A DNA stretch of 64,000 nt. Origin: Epiperipatus broadwayi (Eukaryota > Onychophora > Udeonychophora > Euonychophora > Peripatidae). The stretch lies in NCBI GenBank assembly GCA_028023455.1, contig JAQFVV010012394.1, positions 19,362,353-19,426,352 of the forward strand, read 5' to 3'. The first letter of the stretch is position 1. The number at the start of each line of letters is the position of its first letter. A program made the translations under genes and the position numbers. Positions 27,230 through 40,274 of the stretch are shown here, one piece after another. Below the pieces are notes generated by a model that did no database searches, had not been told where the DNA came from, and worked only from the letters and a program-made list of their open reading frames with translations.

Positions 27230-28839
27230 AATTCAATTTTCAATTCTTTAAAGATTGTGCTTTTAAATATCATTGTTTCGAGAAATCAAATTAAGTATAG
27301 GAAAATGGGCCAAATTATTTTTTGCCAACTGGATTGTCAAAGATAGAGTTTTGTTTGAAAGAATTTAATTCTACATATGACATCATCTATTCATATCCTT
27401 GCAGAGCAATATTTATGACTTCTGTCAACTAAAAAGAACAAGTCTTTGCACCAGTCTTCATCAGTGAATTGAGGAATCCATTTACCTTGGATGAAATGAA
27501 GATCACTTGATCACCATTTCATACTCTTATGAAGTGAAGATGTTCCATTTCTTTTAAGAGTTCAAAAAATATTGTTAAAATGCTATCATAACTAAGTACC
27601 TAATCTCCATATAATAAAGCAAACATACATTGTGAATCTATTTCATCTCACAAAGCATTGAACTGTCAATGATGCAAGGTGATGAGAGCATATCAAGTTT
27701 ATTGTTCTAATTATTGTACTCATGACATGTTTCATCTTTAATTTTTTAGCACAAAGTGATTCATGGGTATATTATGAAATGAAATGATTTAAGTTTCTCC
27801 TGCACAACATCTTTTTTCATTTGGAGTTTTGTAACAAGTCCGATATTGACACTAACTATAGCAGGAATGCCATCTGTAGTCTCACTAATTTTGACCAATC
27901 TGCGTAAACATTTTCAAGACTTTTCTCAATACATAATGTCATTTTCTGTTTTTCTTGACATATGTATCATATCCAATAGTCTTCAGTCATATTCATGTTG
28001 TCATCAATGCCACAAATAGATATTGCTAACTGGGGGGAAGTATTAGTAATGACTGAAGCTTTATCAACTTTATTGAAAAATGCATTTTTCATGCAATATA
28101 TCTTAAAAGTTCTCTACAATATTTTCAACAGGCTCTGCAGCTATATTTCCAGGTAGGTTATATTTTAAAATGCTTGCTTTTTTACCGGATGCATTTAAAA
28201 TATAATTTTTCCATTTATGATGTAACTACATTTATCAGTAGCATCACTTGTTTTACTAACATGTAAGTATATTCTTTGTTGAAACTTCAGTTTATTTTTT
28301 AAATCTGTAAGATTAGCAGCACATCTTTTATATATATTTATTATGGTTTGTTTTATAATTGGATTTTTGATTATGTCTTCATCACAGTGATATTTTCTCT
28401 ACATACCAAATATGTTGGAATACTTTTTACTTCCACAAATAAATATGCCTTCTCCCATTTTTTTTGTTTTTGGAAATTTCTGCCTTCTTGATCTTTTTTT
28501 TTCTTTCCAGATATTATAATGAGCAATAAAAATATGGTATTGAAGTAACTTTTCATTAAACTATCATATTATAATGCTAACTTGTAACCTATTGACATTG
28601 TATCATATGGAATAACTAAAGTGACTGCTTGATAAGTAATTTCCATTCAGTACTGGCAACATTTGATGATAGTAGTTCAAAGGATTGAAGTAATAAGTTT
28701 TGATTTTACTTAAAGCTGACCTAAAGCATTTAAAAAATTTGAACTTTTTCTGTTAATCCCTGTAAGATGTTAAAAACATGGGTTTTTAGAAAAGAAATCA
28801 TCAAGGCTTTGTATTCGATACAAAGTTTGTGGTGCCCTG
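27230..28839 (-). pseudogene. hAT transposase relic, GTF2IRD2/ZBED-like
   Basis: Reading the minus strand from about 28560 down: KKWEKAYLFVEVKSIPTYLV followed by CRENITVMKT, the N-terminal zinc-finger-like block of this hAT group. Then TSDATDKC, ETTDGIPAIVSVNIGLVTKL near 27840-27885 (the DG-PA catalytic neighbourhood), KSFHFIIYPIHFVLKN, QFNALCDEIDSQ, and WCKDLFFLVD near 27410. Stops and frameshifts separate all of them. The C-terminal dimerisation region is not visible. At the outer side, GTGCCCTGC at 28832-28840, read in reverse as GCAGGGCACCACAAACTTTG, resembles a hAT end. No matching left end was found. Confidence 0.75.
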
Positions 28840-30701
28840 CTATAGATAACATCAGACACTTTCAGATACTAAGAATTAAATAGTCAAGTTAACTTCATGA
28901 TTTAATTAGACAATGTTAAGAAAGATTAATCTAACTATTCAAAAGCTTTAGATTATTACCTTTTTGCATTAATTATTTCTTAAGATAAGATTCTTGTAAA
29001 AGTTGACACAGTACCACTTCTCACTGACAGAAAAATTCAACATAACTTTAAAATACTGTAAATCAACTATTCTATTTAATAGTCATTAAAGTATATGTTA
29101 GAAAAATATATAAAATTTTTATCTGTATTAATGAGTAGTAATTAATTTATTGAGTGCAAATAATGTATCTGTATTAGCCTAATTCTTTTTTTGAATTCAT
29201 TATTTATGATTATAGACAGATTTTGTATTGTGTGGTATGCATAATTGTTCAAAGCATTCAACAAGTGTTTATACAGTTAAGAGGATTGTTTTAGGATTTG
29301 CTATGATATCTTAGCTTCTTGCCATATATATGTATTAATATTTTTTATTAGTCATTAGATTACTTTAGAGGAATTACTTTTATAAATAATTATCTTAAGT
29401 ATTGATGTTATTATTTATAGAGAAATTATTTTCCCCCTCTTTTTTTTGTTTATATAATTGAATGTGAAGTCATAGGACTAAATGACAGTGCAGTTTTCTA
29501 GTAGTTGCTTTGATTTTAATCAATAGCAAGTTGTTATCTTAATGCTAATATTCAAAGTTAGTGATTTGAGAATCGAAATATTTTTAAGATTTGGTACTTA
29601 GGTCATTAAGTTCTAATACTAGATCACTGACTACATTTCTTTTGTGACATTTATCATTTTTTAAAAAAGTTAAAAACTATTGAGTAGCTCGATTTGTTTC
29701 CTTAGTGTTAAAATGCTTGTACCATTCTATAAATTGTATTTTCCTCAAAAACATCTAGCTGTTAAATTATTTAATCTTTTGAATTTTTAAGCCATGGTCT
29801 TTGAATGTTAACTAAAAGCTTGAGGAAGGAAATTGCAGATCCATTACCCTGCCACTAGAAGTCCAATTAGTTAGTCCCCTATTAAATTTTTTTGATTATA
29901 TGCCATTTGTATATTTACCAATAGAATATTGTAATTCTCTGCCAAGTTTTTAAGATTGTGTATTATATATTATGATTAATAAATTATGAATTTTCATTAA
30001 ATCATTTTTTGCAGAGATAACGTGTCATATTTTTCTCTGTATCTAATGCACTTTCTTTAATATATTCTTTGTACGTTATATTTCAAAAGCCAAATATTGC
30101 TATATCAGATGTTCCCTTCTTTCAAAGTGTTCTTATTTTTTTCTATATTATAATGTTTGGGTAATGTCAATCGTATCAGGAAGTGGTTATGTTGTATTGT
30201 CTGTATGATTATTATAAGAACCTGAGCTTTAAACTAGAAAGGATCATCTGTTTTAAAATCAAATAAATACTATTAATATGAATTAGTTATGGAGGGTCAA
30301 TGTTTTGCAATTCAAGTTTAATGTGATACATTTTCTTATAAATCCTAATAATTATTAAAGAGATGATCATTTAGCAATAATTTGGCAACTTTTTTTTTTA
30401 AAAAAACTTTTAATAATGAAATATTGATAATACTTAAATAAATAAGTATGTAATATAATTAGTATATATTTTTAGCTGCTAACAGTTAATGATGAGTTTA
30501 AAATACATAGATTAAATCTATTTTGATTTTATGCATATGTAGTTTTAATTTTTACAGTAGATATGCTTATAAGAGGCAATTTTGACAACATTTACTTATC
30601 ATTTATCATAATATTTAGTTTATTGTAAATAGTTGTATATATTTTGATTATACATTTTGATGTATTTGTGATATTTTTAACAAATTATCAATTTTAAACA
30701 G
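28840..30701. other. AT-rich stretch, no gene supported
   Basis: A coding-like block after GTCAATCGTATCAG at 30180 reads EVVMLYCLYDYYKNLSFKLE, but lacks a good donor, ends in a stop, and does not fit the phase of neighbouring candidates. The rest is AT-rich without recognisable elements. Confidence 0.4.
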
Positions 30702-30726
30702 GTTAATGCACGGATGCCTTATGCGG
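30702..30726 (+). CDS. Candidate 25-nt mini-exon D
   Basis: A GC-rich 25-nt island sits between ATTTTAAACAG and a CGG/GTAAAG donor. One frame contains a stop; a second reads LMHGCLMR and leads into candidate E without a stop, whereas the third creates a stop at the junction. It also accepts phase 2 from C2. Small size makes it unprovable without transcript data. Confidence 0.25.
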
Positions 30727-31415
30727 GTAAAGTTAGCATATATATATATATGTATCAGTGGTGAATTCTCTGTTGAGCTTAATATTTTGCATAGGAATGT
30801 TGAAATGGCTTTAAGGAATAAAATCAGTTTTTTTTAATAGCATAGATAAGATGTTATTAAATAAATATACATTCAATTTCAATTTGTAACATAATTTTTT
30901 TATAGAATTTTGTTTTAAAAAAAGTAGCTGCTTCATGTGATTTTTTATTAAAGAAAATTCTGGACTATTCAAAAGAAATTAATACATATTTTCTTCAAAA
31001 ATAGTTTGAGAAAATTTTTTTTTCTGGGCTAATTTATTTTAAAATATAAATTTATCTTAAACTTATTACAGTTGCCACTGAAAAACGGTTATTTTCTTTT
31101 CTACAAAAAATAAAAATCATGTCACATGATAGCTTATAATAAATCCAACTTTTTTTAAAACCATTACTTTGTAACAAACATCCAAAAAAATGTTAATAAT
31201 TAATTTTTATTAGTAGTATTAACATGAAAATATTGGCAACAAGTGATTTTTTTTCATATATATATATATATTTCGTTGTATTATGATTTTTTTTTTTTAC
31301 AGGATTTACCACTGATATATACATATATAAACAAAATCATAAGCTGCTGAAAGATTGATAAGTTGGCTTCTGTTTTCAAATTATTTTGAAAACCTGATTC
31401 TTTCTTTCTTTTAAG

Positions 31416-31461
31416 AGTAAGGATATGATCACAACACATCTGAAGCTAGCCTGTTCTGAAG
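31416..31461 (+). CDS. Candidate 46-nt exon E
   Basis: A textbook polypyrimidine tract (ATTCTTTCTTTCTTTTAAG) precedes a 46-nt block that reads SKDMITTHLKLACSE and ends GAAG/GTAGGA. It follows D in frame. Read through the donor, the frame reaches a stop at about 31489, so it could instead be a terminal exon, but no poly(A) signal stands close by. Confidence 0.3.
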
Positions 31462-31815
31462 GTAGGATTGGATGTAACAAAGGTTTGTAAAGTTTCTTAA
31501 AGTATTCTTTCTAATAATTTGTGTGAACTGCCTAGTAGTAAAAAAAGTTTATTCACATGGTGAAATTTTCTACTTTAATATCTTATTCATAGGTAGTGTT
31601 TTTTAAGTTGTAATGGATTTACAATCCATTATATTTTCAATAAGAAAATATCTGATTCTGCAATGTTGCCTTTATTAATTGCTTTAATATCCTCAATTTA
31701 ATGGATAACTGAGATGTGATTTTTTTAAAAAAATATAATTGTATAACTTTGTATTTTATCAACAATATGGAAATTCTTTTTGAAATTTTGGTGATTGACA
31801 ATTTATTAGATAATA

Positions 31816-31861
31816 TAGTGGTGGCGAACCTTTTTGTGTTTGCATGTGCCATGTGAATATA
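31816..31861 (+). mobile_element. Single hAT-like terminal sequence
   Basis: AGTGGTGGCGAACCTTTTTG followed by TGTTTGCATGTGCCATG is the typical terminal design of a hAT MITE family. A faint partner (TTTGCAAATGTTCCATAAAGG) lies near 32632 but does not match well enough to close the element. Confidence 0.45.
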
Positions 31862-33022
31862 ATAATAAATTATATATATATGTACTGGTTTACAAATATA
31901 ATTTTCAACTTAGTTAATGTATAATTTTTAATGTTAAAAAATAGATCTTTGTTAATATGTTATATTTTTATTAAATTTTGAATTTAAAAAAAAAAATGTA
32001 TTTATGTACCTAATAAAACAAAATAATTAAGAGTAAGCAAATACGTAAGTAGTTATAAAATTATATCATTAAATTTTTTGTTCATTAATAAAACTTCGTG
32101 TTCTCTTTAACATTGATTCATTTCTTTTATCAAGTCAATATAATACTTCTTTTCAGACCTAAATTTTTATCTTTCTGATTAAATTTGTATGTCTTTTTTT
32201 TTCTTTCAACATTTTAATTACTTTAGTCTTTTTCACGGATACATTTTGTATGTGTTGTTGTTTTACCTAATTTATATCTAAAAATGGTAAAGAAAATTAC
32301 AAATAACATTCCGATTTAAATACATAATTATAAATTAAAATGGTTTTCATTGTTTTTATTTTTTATGCATTTGATTGAAGGTGTAATTTTCACAATAACT
32401 TTAGTTTATATTATGTTTAAAATAAGTTATTATATGTTCCATAAAATGTTGGTTTTCCCTTCGTTTGTATTTGTAATTCAAATTTGCAAACATTTGTTTG
32501 TCTGCGTAAGTGCTGCCACATAAATCTAAACAGCTCATTACAGCAGCATGATAAAGCAAACTGTATATATGAAAACGCACTTATTAAAAAAAAAATGAAG
32601 AAAGAAACTACTTCGTTTTGCAGATGAACAAACGTTTGCAAATGTTCCATAAAGGTAAAATACCATAAAAACCATAAAACTGTGAAAATATAACTATTAT
32701 CATAAAATAAAGAATTTAAATATTTTTAAAATTATTTATAAATTGTGAATTTGAAATATATTAAAATAAATGTTTTGTTAATAGTTTTATCATATTTTAT
32801 GCTGTTGCTTTTCAAAAAATGAAAAGCTTGTTGCATTTTCTTTTTAATCCAGAATGCATCTATGAAAACATCCATTTAGGAGAGATTTTTTTTTCTTAAC
32901 AAATAAATTAGATCGTGCAATAATTTGATTTCAAATGTTTAATTAATAATAATATATCAATAAATTATAATTTGAAATACAAATATATCTTACTAATTGT
33001 ATTTGGACAATTTAAATATTTA
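31862..33022. other. AT-rich stretch, no gene supported
   Basis: A very good 3' splice-like site (CTTTCAACATTTTAATTACTTTAG) at 32226 is followed by 21 n and a consensus GTATGT donor. It would read FFTDTF and keeps phase 1, so it could be an extra mini-exon between E and the one at 48723. The open frame 32417-32650 (minus) shows no known motif. Confidence 0.35.
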
Positions 33023-33875
33023 TGAGATGTGACAATTTAATTCTTGGAATGCACTTTTATAAAATATATACATGTGAAAGTGTACACTGTGGCCTTAACA
33101 GTAGTCCCCTTGTACACTGATTAAAGCAATGTTCCCATTTCTGGAAGCACACCTGGAACTCATTTGCAAGAATACAGCTGAGAAGCTGTTTCACATTCTG
33201 TTGCATATCAGTTATAGTAGAAAATTTTCATCCTTTCAGTGCAGTTTTTAATTTTGGATATAACCAAAAATCATAGGAAATCAAGTCAGGTGAATAGGCA
33301 GGATAGTCTAGCCATGAGATTGATTTTTTTGGCCACAAAATCTCACGAATGCATTATGTACTTGGAACAAACGTCGCAGAAATTTTTCTCATGCCCAATT
33401 CTTTATTTAAAATTAGCCTGTTTCTTGATTAATCTGCAATTACTCAGCTATTAATGTCACACTTAATCATATATCAGACCATATTGATTTCGCACTTTGT
33501 TAATATTAACGTCAGTCATTGTTGTTTTTGACTGTTCTCTTCTGGGATCAACCATCACATCTTCTCGCCCATCTTTGAATCTCTTGTGCCACTAAACACT
33601 ATTTCTTCATAGCATCTTCATCACATGCCACTTGCAACAGTTGCACTGTTTCAGTAGCATAGCATATTTGCTGATTTTTACACAAAATTTGATATTAATA
33701 TGTTGCTTAAAATTTCAATCACTCAATTTTGTGCCAAAGTATATGCTAACTAATATTAGTTTTATCAGCTTAAAATTTACACACATGTTAGCTTAAACAT
33801 GTTCATACACAAGGGTGATTTCGTTATAATTAGGCCACCACATGGCCATTTTGGGAATTAAATTGTCACTCCTCA
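33023..33875 (-). mobile_element. Mariner element with TIRs, internally deleted
   Basis: The ends are TGAGATGTGACAATTTAATT and, from the right, TGAGGAGTGACAATTTAATT, flanked on both sides by TA, the Tc1/mariner target. On the minus strand the order is FKDGREDVMVDPRREQSKTT (N-terminal region), LGMRKICATFVP-like residues, then at 33280-33302 PAYSPDL followed by YDFWLYPKLKTALKG, and finally EFQVCFQKWEHCFNQC near the C-terminus. The stretch holding the first two catalytic Asp residues is missing, and frames are broken. The 853-bp length against about 1.3 kb for intact mariners agrees with an internal deletion. It is defective, but could once have been mobilised in trans. Confidence 0.88.
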
Positions 33876-33904
33876 TATATAATGGTAATGTTATTTACCT
33901 ATGC

Positions 33905-35235
33905 ACTCTATAAAATTTTTCTAATGCTTCAAGTAGCAACATTTGATGAAAAAAAATCAACCTTCTATTAGATATATGTTTTTATTAATTAAACCTGATG
34001 CCATCAATAGCTCAGGAAATCAATTGTTATTCCAACAAACACAGCCACCAATTTCTATATCAAATACATTAGCAAAGGTCATCATGGTTTTAAAACTTGG
34101 CCAAAAATTTAGCAGCAATTTCAATAAAGCTTTCTTTGTGTCGGCTTATCCTTTAAACAAACTCATTTTAATTAATATTGTTTTTTAAGTAAACATATAA
34201 ATATGTAATTAGTTAATTAAATATTATATAAGTATGTAATAATGCTAACATTATTTACTACATCATCTATAGAAATCTTCAAATATTTCAAGCATTAATG
34301 TTTAATGCAGAAATCAGCTCACTTCTTAGTGTATGTTTTTATCAATCAAACCTGACTTCATCAGTAGTTCAGAAAAATTTGAGATTCCAACAAATATAGC
34401 TATCCAATCTTTATTATATGTGCTTATAAAGATCATTGTGATCTTAAAGCTTGCATGTAATTTTAGGAGCAATTTAACTAAAACCCCTATTGTGTTAGCT
34501 TAATAATGTTAAATAATGCAGACTTTTTAAACAAATTCATTTTAACCAACCTTAGTTTTTAAATACACATTTAAATATGCAATTAAGTATCCTTTAAATA
34601 TGTAACAATGCTAATATTATTTGTCTAATGCTAATATTATTTGCCTACATCCTTTATAGAAATTTTCCAATGTTTCAAGTGGTAATATTTGATAAAAAAA
34701 TCAATTCTTTCTAGAAATATGCTTTGAACAACCAAACCTGCCATTATCATTAACTTAGGAAGTCATTAGAGATTTCAGTAAACATAGCCATCCCCATCTA
34801 ATATTAAGCATGCTTGGAAAGATCTTAAAGTTAGAATGTAAATTAAATTTTGGAAAATTTCTCTAGTTGATTGTATATAAATAAGTTAGCATTATTAAAT
34901 ACTTACATGCGATATTTAATTACATATTTAAATGTTTGCTTAAAAAGCAGTGTTAGTTAAAATGAGTTCTTTTAAAGGTTTTGTCATATTTAATAATATC
35001 TAACTGATACAAAATAGGCTTTAGTTAAATTGCTACTAAATTTATGCTCAAGCTTTAAGTTCATGGTGAACTTTGCAAGTGCATTTAATAAAAGTTGGTG
35101 GCTACTTTTTTTTTGGAATCTTAATTGATTTCTGAGATATGATGATGCTAGATTTGATTGACCGAAATATATGTCTAGCAAGGACTTAATTGATTTTTTC
35201 ATCAAACATTGCTGCTTGAAACATGGGAAATTTTT
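33905..35235. repeat. Second direct/inverted repeat cluster, ~360-bp units
   Basis: Forward units start near 33905, 34260 and 34640, sharing TTTCAAGYRKYAACATTTGATG, TATGTTTTTATYAAYCAAACC, AGGAAATCAATTGTTATTCC and AAAACTTGRCC blocks; a reversed unit covers about 34910-35235. Forward and reversed units each contain an open frame starting MMKK (33943-34188 plus, 34990-35205 minus) with matching later residues such as KFSSN and KAxFVS. The frames are probably by-products of a shared repeat. The cluster begins 30 bp from the mariner end. Confidence 0.7.
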
Positions 35236-35834
35236 TACAGAGAGTATAGGTATTATTACATATATATAATGTATTTAATTACTTAAATACATATTTATAT
35301 ATGGGGATATGTGGTTCCAAAAACTGCTAACATCAACAAACTTAATTTTGTATTTTTTTTAAAAAAAAATAATAGTAATTTTTTTTTCTGGGGAATGTTG
35401 TTTATAGAAATAATTAAATATATTGAAAAAAATATATATAAATTATTAATATTTAGTTATTTTGAAATAAAAATTCTACATATGAATTCTTTTTTCTATA
35501 AAAGTATATTGTAACATTATGAAATGGTGAAAGGCTTTTATTTACTAGACCTACAGATTTGGGTGATAAATTGTAACAGACTATATTTTACTTAACAAAG
35601 CTTAAACATTAGACACCAAATTGTAACTGATTGTAATATGTATTGTATAGTTAAAAATCTGTTTTTAAGCAGATGCGAATATCAGAAGTTTAGTTCTCTA
35701 ATTAAAAAACATATACAATATTAACAACTCTCAAATTTAAACAAACTATGACATAATAGTTTAATATGATCATATATCAATCTTAATGTACATAGCTATT
35801 AATTATATAATAATATAAACCATTCTTTTCTTAG
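35236..35834. other. AT-rich stretch
   Basis: No gene supported; the 67-codon frame at 35311 consists of AT-rich codons with poly-Lys/Asn runs. Confidence 0.5.
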
Positions 35835-37919
35835 TTAAATAAAAAATTGTTGTAATAGATATCTGACAAATAATAATTTAAAATTATGCAATAACATCTA
35901 ATTATAATAATCCTTATTTACTCAGAATGTACCAAAACAATTATTCCCTAAAATTTATTAGACTAACTCAAATATAATTTTATATAAAATATGTACTATA
36001 ATATATACTGTAAATAACTATTAAAATATCGATAATGATCTTATGATCAGTTGCCAAACCTATAACCATAATAAATCACTTAATCAATTTCAATCCAAGA
36101 TAATATGTATTTTCTGTCAAAATACCCTATCTAAAATAATACTAGATAAATGGTTATCCTAATATCAATAAAATTATATTAACTCACTATGAATTTGTTA
36201 TGATATATCTATTATAATAATATCCCTTAAATTTATACTCTTTCAATGATATTACTTATTTGTAAATGAAAATAATTTAGATAAACTAAAAAAAAAAAAA
36301 AAAACAAATTCACCTTTGAATTTATTTATCAACTTATCATATATAAAGTATTAAAATATCATTTAGAATTTTACTATATTTAATTAAATTAAGTATATCA
36401 TCGAAATCTATTTAAATATAGCAATCAATATAAGAACTTTAGATTTATATATTTAAGTATATACCTGTTGTAATCACTAAGTATTGATTTATTAAATATT
36501 AGATGCATCTAGATTAAATAATAATTAATTATAACGAATATATAGAAGATAGTAATACATAATTATATACCCACTTGTCAATCCAATTGCTGGTTTCTTA
36601 TTTGTTTCATAATTATTTAATGTAAAAAGTATAAGATGTAAATCAATATGTAGCCTCTAAGTATTTAAAATTATATTAGCAAATAGGTATGCATGCCTAA
36701 TTAAAATGATCACTGAATCAAATTTTTATCTAATTAAATCAATATTTATTACTAATAATAAAATGATAAATTAATATTGAAATATATCGTGATACACATT
36801 CTAGTTAAACATTACTAAGTATTACTTTTATATGAACTGCTAAAAAAGATAGTAGTAAAAAGAGAAATTTATCTCTTATATTTATCATGTAATATAATAA
36901 AACTGTAAAAATGAGTCTTGTTTAAGAAATACACAAGTAAAATAAAAGAAAGCTAATAATAATTATATAATATTCATACTATATGATAATTTACTTTGAT
37001 ATAATTAAATAAAACAAGACTATCAATAAACCACTGTTATAATATATTTATCTAGATTTTTCAATACTTACAACATATGCATTGGAGCAATATATAGTCA
37101 ACAAATAAACATATCAGACTTTAAATTAAATTTCTAAACATTAAATTTAGAATATAACCCTACTTAAATTAAGATTTAAACTTTTACTTTTATATGGGAA
37201 TGGACAATTTATTAATGTTCAAGATAATAACCAATAATAACAATAAAATATAAATGAATGAATACATTAAATATATATTTACATATGACCTATGTAAAAT
37301 CCTTATAAATTTTCCAGAGAAGCACTATAGTTCAAATGTTTATGTTCCTTAAGCTCCAAATAATCCAATTAAATTCATCAATTTGGTCAGTATAATATAC
37401 ATTTCAAATAATTATCAGAAATAAAATATATTTTCCAGTTCTAGGTGAATTCCAATGATTATTTTGTAGTCCTTTCAATAATAATATGGTTAATATTATC
37501 AATGACATTTTAAAACCAGTGGACACTGACTGACACTTCTTTTTAGAACATAGGCAGTATTAAATAAATTAATTCCAATCTAATACCGAAATAATCCATT
37601 GCAGTTGTTAGATAATATTTTTAAGCAAAATATTTTATGTATATAATAGCTTATAGATAATTTCAATCTTTAATATTTAAAACATTTTGTTTACCCATTG
37701 GAATAATCTTTTAGCCAAGAATCTTAGAATGAATTTTAAGTGTAGCAGGTTTTTTTCTCCTTTTTTGGCAAGTACTTTCTGGAAACCATTTTGGTTTTCT
37801 GAATAAATATATTTTTCCATTTCATTTGACAGTTACTAAATTAAAACACTAAAAGTATATATATATATGCTTGGATTTGTTTACACGAAGGTTTTAAATT
37901 GTTCAGACCTTTTTATAAC

Positions 37920-38507
37920 CGCTGTGTATGTGTATTTGATATTTCTTACACACACATATATAAACAATTGTAGAAACTTTTGAGAGAGAAAAAGTTATAA
38001 ACAAAAATATTAAAGTTACATTCTTGTAAGTTGAAATTATAAACTATAGTAATTAATTAAAAAGATTAAAAGCTAAAATGAAACAATAGTTTAATTAGCG
38101 CAGTAGATTGTCGAAGCAAATTAAATTATTAAAAGGAATGCTGAGATTCTTTTTGATAATGACAATCTACAAAATCAAAATTTAATTAAAGTAGAAGAAG
38201 AATTAATTACTTTTGAGCAAGTAAAATAATAACCTGATTGGATATACAGTAATCAGCCAATCATCTCCGGAAATTAAAGAATAATTGACAACACTCAGTT
38301 CTGAGGGATCAGACCACTTTTATTCTTGGAGTTCTACCTGTGTGTATGGATTGCAGTTAAGCAAGTGTTTCCATTTGGTGTAACTTCAAATGCGGATTGC
38401 TGAGCGTCCGAATATCTCACGAGTCAGCTAGGGGTTTAAACAGGTCGTACCGATTTTTACTATTAATACACTCATGGATGTGCATCTTTACATACCTGGA
38501 CATAGCA
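37920..38507. mobile_element. 588-bp insertion in copy A, unclassified
   Basis: Copy B reads TTATAACTGTTATC without interruption (47842-47855); copy A has ATAAC before (37915-37919) and after (38508-38512) this block, suggesting a 5-bp duplication. Ends are GCTGTGTATG and, reversed, GCTATGTCCAG, giving only a 7-base weak match. The left half is AT-rich with a GTAGATTGTC/GACAATCTAC hairpin; the right half (38220-38460) is GC-richer and contains GAGCGTCCGAATATCTCACG. No coding motif recognised. Confidence 0.6.
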
Positions 38508-38615
38508 ATAACTGTTATCATGGACATAATATTCATCATTCAAACTTAACGATATGCTCAATTACCCAAATAATAAAAGTAGATTTGTCCTGGGTTTCAA
38601 AATCAAGGTTTTTTT

Positions 38616-39786
38616 GGTACTCATCTTATAGCTAAAGACGCCGTTCTATGGCGCGGTTTTCGTGCTAAAACACATAAAAATGCAGTTTCCGCGGCCGACA
38701 CGTTTGAACCCGCGTTTTCTATAATACAACTTTTTTGTTGTGCTACAGAATGCAAGCCGCTATGTCACGTCGCAGTACAGCATGTATGTCGCTAAGCAGC
38801 AATTACATTTTCCGAATTCGCACAGTTTATAAAATAATTACGGCTTGATGAGAGAGTTTGTATTTGAATTGTATTGAAATGTTGTTTTCATTGGATTTTT
38901 TTTGTATTTTAAACTATTGAAATGTTCATATTTTTTAAAACAATAATTATAAGACTTTTTACAACGTATTGTATTGAACTTTTATTTGGGTAAATGTTAA
39001 ATATCTATGTTTTTATTGAGTTGCAATTAGGTAACGTGTCAAGTAACGTACTGTTAGTAACATTCCACAAGACAAAGAAGATTCTACCATCTGTATATTT
39101 TTCAAATAAAAAAGAGTGGTACGAAAAAAATATCCAATAAGAAAAGTCCAAATATACAGGTTTTTTTGTAAATTTAATAAAAAGCAAATATTATAAACAT
39201 GATTAATAAGTAAAGAACACATTTGTATGTGTTTGTTGTTGTTTAAAAAAGTTTGAGTTTCTTTCTTTTGTCCGAGTACGCTTACGATTTTGAATTTTTT
39301 CATTTTAGCATTACAAACAAACAGAACACTAACCCCAAACCTAACCCTAAATCTAACCGTAACAACTTTTACTTTTATTACGATTATTATTTTTTAGTTA
39401 AACAACAACAAAAAAAGTCGTAACACAAGTAAAAAAATATCCGATAGAAAATTGATATAAAAAAAAACCGTAACACAAGTAAAAAAATATCCGATAGAAA
39501 ATGAATAAAAAAAAGCCGTAACACAATTAAAAAAATATAAGATAGAAAAACACGAATCAAATTTTAATTTGTTGATTTTATTTTACATTTATTATTATCA
39601 TTTAAATTGTATACGTTAATAAAAAATAATATTTATAAAAGACGATTTTGTTTTGTTTTTATTTTCGCATTACAAAAAAGCACAGAAAAAATTATTAAAA
39701 TCAACGGCCCGTGAATGTTCATATTTTATAGTTTTAGCGTGAAAACGGCGCCATCCAACGGGATCTTTATCTATAATTCAAGCACC
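38616..39786. mobile_element. 1171-bp TIR element (family 1, member a)
   Basis: The ends GGTACTCATCTTATAGCTAA and, from the right, GGTGCTTGAATTATAGATAA belong to imperfect inverted repeats of about 56 bp ending near GCTAAAAC. Flanks are identical 8-mers GTTTTTTT at 38608-38615 and 39787-39794. Copy B has an unbroken site (about 47939-47955). Inside are a degenerate telomere-like tract (39329-39358) and three ~48-bp tandem units around GTAACACAAGTAAAAAAATA (39413-39545). No transposase frame, so it is non-autonomous. The 8-bp duplication allows hAT, Merlin, Mutator-like or KDZ groups; the GG start favours Merlin or Mutator-like. Confidence 0.85.
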
Positions 39787-40166
39787 GTTTTTTTGTTATA
39801 TCAATATAGAATAAAATAATATTTCATAAATAATTATATATAAAAAATATTTAGACTTTGAAAATAAATATTACACTCTTTAAATTAATACAAACTAAAA
39901 TAAATTGGTAATCATCTGAAATCCCGGCACGGCCACCTGATGGCATTGTTTATGTGTCAAAACACATAAAAATGCCATTTCTGAGGCCAGCCTTATGACT
40001 AATACAATATTTATATTATATTAACCCATTAGCAGGCCGCTTTACATGACATTGCACAAAAATATTACGGCCTGTTTTATGCTTCGAAACTATTTATGCG
40101 TATTTTTTCTATTCATAGCTGATTACCGTATCGCTTGAAGATATTTGAATTTCAAGTCGGTACAAC

Positions 40167-40274
40167 TTTTCAAATCTCCATAATAGAGTTATGTCATTTA
40201 TATTTAAATAATGTTAATTATTTTCAAATCTCCATAATAGAGTAATGTCATTTATATTTAAATAATGTTAATTA
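40167..40274 (+). repeat. 54-bp perfect-length tandem duplication
   Basis: Two adjacent 54-bp copies starting TTTTCAAATCTCCATAATAG differ at one base (GAGTTATG versus GAGTAATG). Near-identity points to a recent slippage event within the TIR element. Confidence 0.95.

Noticed and set aside
30180-30270. Terminal exon reading EVVMLYCLYDYY followed by AATAAA
   Set aside because: Phase does not match candidates on either side, and a terminal exon here would contradict the stronger one at 53693.
33943-34188. 81-codon frame as a small gene
   Set aside because: It is one unit of a multicopy repeat cluster; the related frame on the opposite strand belongs to the reversed unit.
39013-39303. 96-codon minus-strand frame inside a TIR element as a transposase
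   Set aside because: It has no DDE motif or helix-turn-helix, is Leu/Phe/Asn-rich, and is too short.
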